A stretch of DNA of 39,560 bases from Pseudomonadales bacterium (GTDB lineage: Bacteria > Pseudomonadota > Gammaproteobacteria > Pseudomonadales > Pseudohongiellaceae). Position 1 is the first letter of the stretch. Each line of letters opens with the position of its first letter. The notes below the pieces were generated by a model, which had not been told where the DNA came from, searched no databases, and worked only from the letters and a program-made list of their open reading frames with translations. The DNA is taken from contig JANQJM010000237.1 of NCBI GenBank assembly GCA_028281635.1, forward strand, positions 1 through 39,560, read 5' to 3'. Positions 34,023 to 39,560 of this stretch are shown here, in pieces. The position numbers and the translations under genes are program-made.

Positions 34023-34559
34023 ATAAAAAGAAATCTGATTGCACTAAGTATTCTGGCCTTGTTTTGCACAGTGTCCACTGCTGATGACGGTGGGTCCACC
34101 ATCATGACAAAAGCTGAGGTTGAGGCCACTATCGCTCAGGGCATGGCGAGATTAGCTGAAGGCGGGACAGTCAGCGACATCGTTATGCGCCATATCGATG
34201 TTGGTGAATCGAATTTTGGAGTGTCTATGGTGCAACGCTCCAAAGTCGAGGCTAACGGCATTGAAACAGGCATCGCTCACGTGAACCTGGATGAAATCTA
34301 CTACGTGGTTGAAGGCGAAGGCATCATGGTAACAGGCGGTGAATTCATCGATCCGGAGTCTGTGGATTCCAACCTGCTGGGGGCCATGTTACGTGGGGAA
34401 ATCTCGGGTGGAGTTCTACAGGCAGTAAAACCCGGTGACATTGCCATCATCCCTAAAGGCATGCCTCATGGCTGGCATGAAATACATACTGACACTATCA
34501 GCTATCTGATCTTTCGCGGCGACCCTGAGAAAGAAATGGCGGTCAAAACTGAACAATAA
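34023..34559 (+). CDS. Exported cupin-domain protein with apparent ATA start codon
   Basis: This is a small cupin (about 178 residues if begun at 34023). The strand shows GAGGAAA at 34011-34017 then ATA AAA AGA AAT CTG, encoding IKRNLIALSILALFCTVSTA as a textbook signal peptide. No ATG, GTG or TTG sits at the expected point; ATA is the codon seven bases from the ribosome site (34023). Reading from the far upstream ATG 33945 would overlap the dipeptidase and place the signal peptide about 26 residues in, while ATG 34104 would delete it. The cupin core shows HVNLDEIYYVVEGEGIMVTG and PGDIAIIPKGMPHGWHEI, with one of the usual metal-binding histidines replaced in motif 1. Sequence or assembly error of the start is possible. 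Function of the protein is unknown. Confidence 0.75.
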   Translation: MKRNLIALSILALFCTVSTADDGGSTIMTKAEVEATIAQGMARLAEGGTVSDIVMRHIDVGESNFGVSMVQRSKVEANGIETGIAHVNLDEIYYVVEGEGIMVTGGEFIDPESVDSNLLGAMLRGEISGGVLQAVKPGDIAIIPKGMPHGWHEIHTDTISYLIFRGDPEKEMAVKTEQ

Positions 34560-34564
34560 TCCAG

Positions 34565-34589
34565 CCGGGCAAGCTGCCGACCTGCCCGG
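34565..34589. terminator. Hairpin, possible bidirectional terminator
   Basis: CCGGGCA (34565-34571) and TGCCCGG (34583-34589) form a perfect 7-base stem with an 11-base loop, flanked by a G·U pair. It lies just after the cupin stop and just before the 3' end of the minus-strand peptidase relic. No T-run follows in either direction, so intrinsic termination would be weak. Confidence 0.5.
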
Positions 34590-34601
34590 TTCCCAAACTA
34601 T

Positions 34602-34943
34602 CTAATTCAGATCATTCCAATTGAGGATGGCGTTGTAAACGAAGCCATGGTCATGGAAATTGACGTGGCGATGCATCGGATTCCAACTGAATAATACGAT
34701 ATGCCCATCCCCCAGCGGCTTGCTTACCAATGCAGGTTCGCCGTCAATCACATCTGCACCTCGAATAATTCCTACGAAAGCACCAGCGGCGGATTGGGGC
34801 CATCAGATTCTTCATCGGCGCTGTCATCAACAGCTTTGGTTCCGAATCGCAGTGGCGATTTGATCGATAGGCAGCTGTGCTTGTGCAAATGAACACAGCG
34901 GCATCAACAGAAAACTAGTCAGCGTTCTAGTTAGATTATTCAT
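34602..34943 (-). pseudogene. Internally deleted relic of a secreted M14-peptidase-like gene
   Basis: The minus strand has a ribosome site (AAGGA) and ATG 34943 encoding a perfect signal peptide, MNNLTRTLTSFLLMPLCSFA with AQAQLP. It then stops at TGA after about 38 residues. Beyond several stops, the same frame reads AGAFVGIIRGADVIDGEPAL, then GDGHIVLFSWNPMHRHVNFH and FVYNAILNWNDL to TAG 34604-34602. That is the style of the C-terminal end of large M14-type secreted peptidases (G.G..VLFS.NP..R......F..NA....). A middle frame gives FGTKAVDDSADEESDG, an acidic linker also seen in such proteins. The body, including the zinc site, has been deleted and the joint is frameshifted. It sits directly beside two intact or partial members of that group. 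Confidence 0.7.
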
Positions 34944-34976
34944 TATTTTTCCTTGGTATCTGAGAGCTGATTCAGC

Positions 34977-37679
34977 TTATCGAACTGGTCTCGCGTGAGC
35001 AGAACCTCTAAAGATGGCGTTCATCATAATGACGTTCAGTCCATCCAGATAAGCCCGCACGGTGGGGTCCTGAGTGAAGGCGATCACCTCACCTGCCCCG
35101 TGTGATTCCTGAATCACGAATGGCTTGTAGGCAAGTTGCCGACGGTTTTCATCCCACAGATAACCACTGGATACCAAATCGTCAGGTCCCTGAAAGCGCG
35201 CCACATTGACGCCGTCATTGATACGGACAGGGGTGTAGATATCCGTACCTCTGGCCAGCACATTGAGCACCGGTGCGACCCCTGCGCTGAGCCAATGCTC
35301 AGGATGCACATCGGCACGAACCAGAACGCCAGCCACTGGATAGGGTGAGTCTTCCAGTGCAACCGTCAGGTCACGATACTGTTGTTCTTCGGTGAGATAC
35401 TGACCTTCCACGGTTGCGCCGTCTTCCTCTTCCGGCTCTTCAACTTCAACTACCGCGCGCTCACGGCGAACAGAAAGCAGGTCCACATCGGGATCGGCCA
35501 GGAAGCGAGTAGCGTTACCTAAACTGATTACGACACCGCCGCGGCGTACCCATTCGGAGATATTCTCAATGCCTGACTCGCCAAGTTCGGATTGGTAGCT
35601 ACCATTGACTACAGGCAGAATTAGCACCTGGTAACGTCGCAGGTCCGCACCGGCTAAGTCATCTACCCGAATAGGGGTCACTGGGTAACCAAACTGTTGT
35701 TCGATAATGAAGCGGGCAGCACCGGCACTATAGGAGTTAGTGGGCTCATCCCAGGCCATAGCAATCTTCGGCGCATTTAAGCGGACCACATTGGCACTAC
35801 CAAAGTTAGGCCCATCGGTTACCCAGCTATCATTGACAGCGATCACTTCCGCACCGGTTTCGGACGCCAGATTTGAAACGATTGCAAACAGATTATCCGG
35901 ATTGTCAGCGATATCGATAATCAAACTTCCTGCCGGATAGTCATTCCCAAGATTGGTAAATGCCTTGTCATTACTTTTGACTGCCAGGCCTGCACGCAGG
36001 GCACCAGTAAGAAAGCGCGCTGCTGATGCTTCACCCCAGGGAACCAGGTAACTCACAGTTGCTGCGCCACCGACCACAGATCCCGGCTGAATCAGGTCGG
36101 TACCATGGCGCAAGAAATCACCGTTGGGTGTTCGATTACAGGCATTGGATTCGATATTGAACATCAATGGCAGTGACCAACCCGTCACATCGTAAATTTC
36201 ATCTGGAAGATTTTCTGCGCGACGTCGTTCCTGCTCAGCCAGGAAATCGTCTTCCATGGGAACATCCACATCCAACAAGGTACGAATAAAACGCTTTGAG
36301 GGTTGATCGAGGCGAATAACGTAAGTACCCGGCTCGTAGGATTCGCCGCAGGCATTGAACGAAGCTGTCGCGCGATCTACTTCGATACCTTGTCTGCCAA
36401 GCAGCCCAGCCAGTTTGTCGGCGGCAGACTGATCAGCCTGTGCTGGAATAATGTAGGAACGAATATCCTGTTCTTCCCCTTCCTCTATAGCTGTCACACG
36501 GTAGTTGTAAAAATCCGTAAGGAATTTTTCTCTGTTTACCTGAACTGTTTCAGCGGTACCAAGTGAGGTTATAAATTGATTGCGAACGGTGTATCGATAG
36601 GGCACTTCGACACCGTCATACTGTCTGAACACCAGTCCACGGGTTGAAGCTTGCTCATAGGTCATTGCGATACTGCCAAAATAAGAAGGCCAGCTCGCGC
36701 CATACCCTGGATAGAACGCGTCATAGACTTCACGGGTGAAGTAGTCGATCCCAAACCTGTCGAAGTGACCGGCATTAGTACGCCCAAACAATTCCAGACT
36801 ATCTCGCTGGTCCTGTGCCAGATGTGGATTGTAAGGCACTGCTTCCGGTGCAAAATAATAGGTTCCATCTGACCCCATTTCATGGGCATCAACATAAGCG
36901 ACGGGATAGAACTCCAGCATTGCAGCGGCGCGGCCAACAGTTTCCGGTTGAGACTGAATAAACCAGTCACGGTTCATATCAAACATATAGTGATTAGTAC
37001 GCCCACCGGGCCAGGGTTCGTTATGCTCTGCAGAGAGACGATCCGAATCGGGAACCAATCCCATGGCTGTAGTGAACTGGTGAATAAAGCGATCTCTGCC
37101 GTCAGGGTTCTGCAGAGGGTCGATTACCACAACCGTATCATTGAGGATATCCGCGACCCGATCATCACCTCTGGATGCCAGCAGATGATAAGCAGTCAGC
37201 ATGGCCGCATCAGTAGGAGAAATCTCATTGCCATGGACCGAATACGACAACCAGGTCACCGCTGGCAAATCAGCGATGATCTCAGCAGCGGTTTCTGCAT
37301 CAGTTTCCCTGGGATCAGCCAGGCGCGCCATGTCCGCTTTAATCTGATCAAGATTGGCCATGTTTGCCGGTGATGAAATTACCGCGTAGATCAATTCCCT
37401 GCCCTGCCAGCTGCGTGCATATTCAGTAATCGTCACACGGTCCGGAGCTGCAGCCTGCAAGGCATTGAAATAGGCAATAGTGTCCCGATGCCAAGTGATC
37501 TTGTTCCCCGGCGCATACCCCAGCACTTCTTCAAATGTCGGAATGCTTGGGTCGTAATTGGCATTAGGCCAGAATTCAAAATCTGCCTGCGCGAGCGCTG
37601 TGTTGAAGCCGAAAATCAACAGACACAAGCTCAGGACCGTCGCTGAAGGTAAATTGCGGCGAAGTGGAATTCTCATCAT
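34977..37679 (-). CDS. Secreted M14-family zinc carboxypeptidase with C-terminal glutamine-amidotransferase-like domain
   Basis: This is a 900-residue exported peptidase. A signal peptide ends at TALAQ (about residue 31). The zinc carboxypeptidase domain shows [14 protein letters not shown], then His149 and Glu152 (SVHGNEIS), [14 protein letters not shown], the third zinc ligand His266 (VDAHEMGS) and the catalytic Glu342 (MTYEQAS). All active residues are present. From about residue 640, a Rossmann-like class I GATase-type domain follows ([50 protein letters not shown]), then an acidic linker [10 protein letters not shown], then a terminal beta region [20 protein letters not shown]. This long form is common in marine bacteria, probably for extracellular peptide digestion. 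It is divergent from the nitroreductase gene. Confidence 0.92.
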   Translation of the reverse strand: MMRIPLRRNLPSATVLSLCLLIFGFNTALAQADFEFWPNANYDPSIPTFEEVLGYAPGNKITWHRDTIAYFNALQAAAPDRVTITEYARSWQGRELIYAVISSPANMANLDQIKADMARLADPRETDAETAAEIIADLPAVTWLSYSVHGNEISPTDAAMLTAYHLLASRGDDRVADILNDTVVVIDPLQNPDGRDRFIHQFTTAMGLVPDSDRLSAEHNEPWPGGRTNHYMFDMNRDWFIQSQPETVGRAAAMLEFYPVAYVDAHEMGSDGTYYFAPEAVPYNPHLAQDQRDSLELFGRTNAGHFDRFGIDYFTREVYDAFYPGYGASWPSYFGSIAMTYEQASTRGLVFRQYDGVEVPYRYTVRNQFITSLGTAETVQVNREKFLTDFYNYRVTAIEEGEEQDIRSYIIPAQADQSAADKLAGLLGRQGIEVDRATASFNACGESYEPGTYVIRLDQPSKRFIRTLLDVDVPMEDDFLAEQERRRAENLPDEIYDVTGWSLPLMFNIESNACNRTPNGDFLRHGTDLIQPGSVVGGAATVSYLVPWGEASAARFLTGALRAGLAVKSNDKAFTNLGNDYPAGSLIIDIADNPDNLFAIVSNLASETGAEVIAVNDSWVTDGPNFGSANVVRLNAPKIAMAWDEPTNSYSAGAARFIIEQQFGYPVTPIRVDDLAGADLRRYQVLILPVVNGSYQSELGESGIENISEWVRRGGVVISLGNATRFLADPDVDLLSVRRERAVVEVEEPEEEDGATVEGQYLTEEQQYRDLTVALEDSPYPVAGVLVRADVHPEHWLSAGVAPVLNVLARGTDIYTPVRINDGVNVARFQGPDDLVSSGYLWDENRRQLAYKPFVIQESHGAGEVIAFTQDPTVRAYLDGLNVIMMNAIFRGSAHARPVR

Positions 37680-37817
37680 AATCGTTCTCTTCAGTGGAGT
37701 TCATGCACACATCGACCACGCGCCGATGTAAAACCAGGGAGTTGGAGATGCTACTGGTTTTTGCTGAACCCATCCACACTCTTGAACAGCTTAATTGCGA
37801 ACTGGCGGCGATACCCC

Positions 37818-38498
37818 ATGAGCGACAACGTTATCCAGACCATACCTCTCGAGTTCACCCGACTTACCGAAGCTGAGATGCAGCAGCGAGCTGCCAGTTT
37901 TTATTCACAAGTTAAGTGCAGGCGAACGGTACGGGAATTTTCCGACGAAGCAGTCCCAGCGGAAATCATTAACAACTGTTTGAGAGCAGCCGGCACAGCA
38001 CCTAGTGGCGCTAACCGCCAGCCCTGGCATTTTGCCGTAGTCAGTGACCCGGCCATCAAACACAGGATTCGACTGGGCGCCGAGGAAGAAGAGCGGGAGT
38101 TTTACCAATCACGGGCACCGCAGGACTGGCTCGATGCCTTGGCAGCATTAGGCACCGATGCCAACAAACCATTTCTGGAGACTGCGCCCTATTTGATTGT
38201 CATCTTTGCGGAGAAGTTCAGTCGCGATGTTGCTGGTGAAAAGCAGAAGAACTATTACGTTACGGAATCGGCCAGCATCGCCACCGGCGTTCTGATCACG
38301 GCGCTGCACAATGCTGGCCTGGCGACACTAACGCACACTCCTTCACCGATGAAATTTCTCAACGAGATTCTGCAGCGACCCGTTACCGAGAAACCGCTAA
38401 TGGTATTGGTAGTTGGTTACCCCAAGGCGGACACACATGTGCCTGCTATTTCACGTAAAGCCCTGGAAGACTTCACCAGCTTTCACGATGGCAACTGA
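37818..38498 (+). CDS. Nitroreductase-fold flavoprotein, iodotyrosine-deiodinase-like
   Basis: From ATG 37818 the protein is about 226 residues and has the FMN-dependent nitroreductase fold: [32 protein letters not shown] (FMN-binding region), [28 protein letters not shown] and [11 protein letters not shown]. The order and wording match the iodotyrosine deiodinase (IYD) branch. In particular, the active-site lid residues of human IYD (Glu157, Tyr161, Lys182) have counterparts at the same spacing: Glu92, Tyr96, Lys117 in [11 protein letters not shown]...[12 protein letters not shown] family members reductively dehalogenate iodo- or bromotyrosine using NADPH-reduced flavin; bacterial forms are known. 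A start at 37761 is possible but would extend past the conserved N-terminus. It is convergent with the following M14-type gene. Confidence 0.85.
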   Translation: MSDNVIQTIPLEFTRLTEAEMQQRAASFYSQVKCRRTVREFSDEAVPAEIINNCLRAAGTAPSGANRQPWHFAVVSDPAIKHRIRLGAEEEEREFYQSRAPQDWLDALAALGTDANKPFLETAPYLIVIFAEKFSRDVAGEKQKNYYVTESASIATGVLITALHNAGLATLTHTPSPMKFLNEILQRPVTEKPLMVLVVGYPKADTHVPAISRKALEDFTSFHDGN

Positions 38499-38507
38499 GC
38501 CTCGATG

Positions 38508-39560
38508 CTATCGTGGCCGATCGAAAGCCAATGAGAAAAAGATGCTGTTCATAAACAGTTTATTGGTTCCGAAGAAGTAAGCACGGAAGTTAGGATTGTC
38601 TGCAAACAGAATTACACTGCCTTGACCATGTCGTTCTGCGATCGCCATAGCCTTGCCAGCTAGCTCGGCCTGCTTTTCTTCAGAAGCAAATCCGGCAAGC
38701 AAGCTGTTCTCTGGAATCTTTACCAGGGTGGCCCAGGGATTGTCCGGCGGATCAAAAGCAATGAGCGTATTGCGCAGACTCGGCAGCATGCGGTTCGCGA
38801 TACCGAAGCCGATTGGATGAGTATTGTCCAGGTCACCAGCCATGATGGAGCCGCCGATGATGTCCTGCGCTTCGATATCGTCTTTATCGGCGTAATCAAA
38901 ACGCTCATCCACAGTTTCCTCTTCTTCCTCAACCTCATCGGGATAAAGCAGCGCATCGTAAGCCCAACTGGCACCGCTGCGAATGCCAACGAAGGTACCT
39001 CCACCTCTCACCCACTCATTGATTTGCTCCGTGCGACTATCGAGGTCGCTGTGGTTGCCGCCAACTAAAACCAGGTGAGTATAGTTGTTGAGATCGAGGC
39101 CCTGGAGTTCACGCTTGTTCACCATGTGTACCGGCATGGCCATGCGCGCATCCAACTGATGCCAGACTTCCCCGGCGTCATAGGCAGTAATGCCTTCGCC
39201 TACCAATAACAGCACTTTCGGCAATGGAATATTGGAAAAGTTACGACTGCCCAGGTCCATGCCAGCCATAGGTGTGCGACCAGAATCTACGGGGTATACC
39301 TCGATACCGTCTTCGCTGGCGATTTGTGTCATTAACTCATGGATTTCATCATCACTGAGATCGCCACCCTGCCACCCCAGCGGAACGAGAATGGCACCTT
39401 GTGGCAGATCCACAGTTTGACCACCACTATTGATAGTCAGCGCTTGTGTGGCCACTTTGGGCCGCACGCCTGCATCGAGTAATCGATAGAGAGCGCGAGG
39501 TGCGTAATAGTTTGACCAGTCAAACAGGTAGGCATAGCTTGCTCGGGCAGGCGCGGCTCC
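38508..39560 (-). CDS. C-terminal part of a second M14-peptidase-like protein, 5' end beyond the window
   Basis: The minus frame stays open from the stop at 38508 to the right window edge (350 residues visible). The part before the GTG at 39467 is AYLFDWSNYYAPRALYRLLD, so the frame clearly continues upstream. Visible segments match the C-terminal half of the 900-residue neighbour: a GATase-like domain (KVLLLVGEGITAYDAGEVWH, THLVLVGGNHSDLDSRTEQI, WVRGGGTFVGIRSGASWAYD), an acidic linker (VEEEEETVDERFDY) and the final GQGSVILFADNPNFRAYFFG, MNSIFF...RPR. The catalytic zinc residues would lie outside the window, so activity cannot be judged. It ends nine bases from the 3' end of the deiodinase-like gene (convergent). 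Confidence 0.8.
   Translation of the reverse strand, partial: GAAPARASYAYLFDWSNYYAPRALYRLLDAGVRPKVATQALTINSGGQTVDLPQGAILVPLGWQGGDLSDDEIHELMTQIASEDGIEVYPVDSGRTPMAGMDLGSRNFSNIPLPKVLLLVGEGITAYDAGEVWHQLDARMAMPVHMVNKRELQGLDLNNYTHLVLVGGNHSDLDSRTEQINEWVRGGGTFVGIRSGASWAYDALLYPDEVEEEEETVDERFDYADKDDIEAQDIIGGSIMAGDLDNTHPIGFGIANRMLPSLRNTLIAFDPPDNPWATLVKIPENSLLAGFASEEKQAELAGKAMAIAERHGQGSVILFADNPNFRAYFFGTNKLFMNSIFFSLAFDRPR

Noticed and set aside
1..39560. CRISPR array, tRNA, rRNA or intact insertion sequence
   Set aside because: No regularly spaced direct repeats, no cloverleaf-type sequences, no transposase or terminal inverted repeats were seen by eye on either strand.

Overview
The window reads as accessory-rich chromosome from a Gram-negative, probably gammaproteobacterial, marine-type heterotroph. 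Evidence: two TonB-dependent receptors, a FecI/FecR pair, outer-membrane and periplasmic signal peptides, lipoproteins, a Tat substrate, secreted peptidases and a YdiJ-type dehydrogenase. The taxonomic call is an inference; there is no rRNA or marker gene. I see no tRNA, rRNA, CRISPR array or intact insertion sequence.

Region 1 (1-5.4 kb) is a metallophore-uptake module: a TonB-dependent siderophore receptor, a periplasmic binding protein and a FecCD permease (running off the left edge) on the minus strand, with a divergent secreted IroE/Fes-type esterase. Right after the esterase is a decayed copy of the 3' end of a PvdN-like gene.

Region 2 (5.4-14.9 kb, all minus strand) is the most unusual part. 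A FecI-type sigma factor, a FecR anti-sigma factor and a second TonB-dependent receptor with a signalling STN domain are followed by an ABC ATPase and two paralogous ABC-2 permeases (DUF3526-like). Upstream of the sigma gene is a Tat-exported, PLP-dependent class V aminotransferase resembling PvdN of pyoverdine maturation. The whole cassette lies between the intact 3' end of that gene and its decayed copy in the same orientation, i.e. between direct repeats. I propose it as a cell-surface-signalling-controlled metallophore (or similar ligand) import/processing/efflux unit of undetermined substrate.

Region 3 (15.3-19.4 kb) holds a DUF418 membrane protein, and a LysR regulator divergent from an aldo/keto reductase, a secreted VOC protein and a small two-helix membrane protein. 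A perfect inverted repeat in the divergent promoter is a good operator candidate.

Region 4 (19.4-30.8 kb, all minus) holds a secreted protein I do not recognise, an alpha/beta hydrolase fused to a TPR tail, a class C beta-lactamase-fold hydrolase, a lipoprotein with repeated beta motifs, an NAD-dependent epimerase, a small membrane protein, a two-part FAD/Fe-S dehydrogenase of the YdiJ type and a lipocalin-like protein.

Region 5 (30.8-39.6 kb) is a peptide-scavenging block: gamma-glutamyltransferase divergent from an M19 dipeptidase lipoprotein (a plausible periplasmic glutathione-degradation pair), a cupin whose best start is a non-standard ATA codon, a relic of a peptidase-like gene, a full M14 carboxypeptidase, a nitroreductase-fold protein with the substrate-lid residues of iodotyrosine deiodinase, and the C-terminal part of another M14-type protein running off the right edge.
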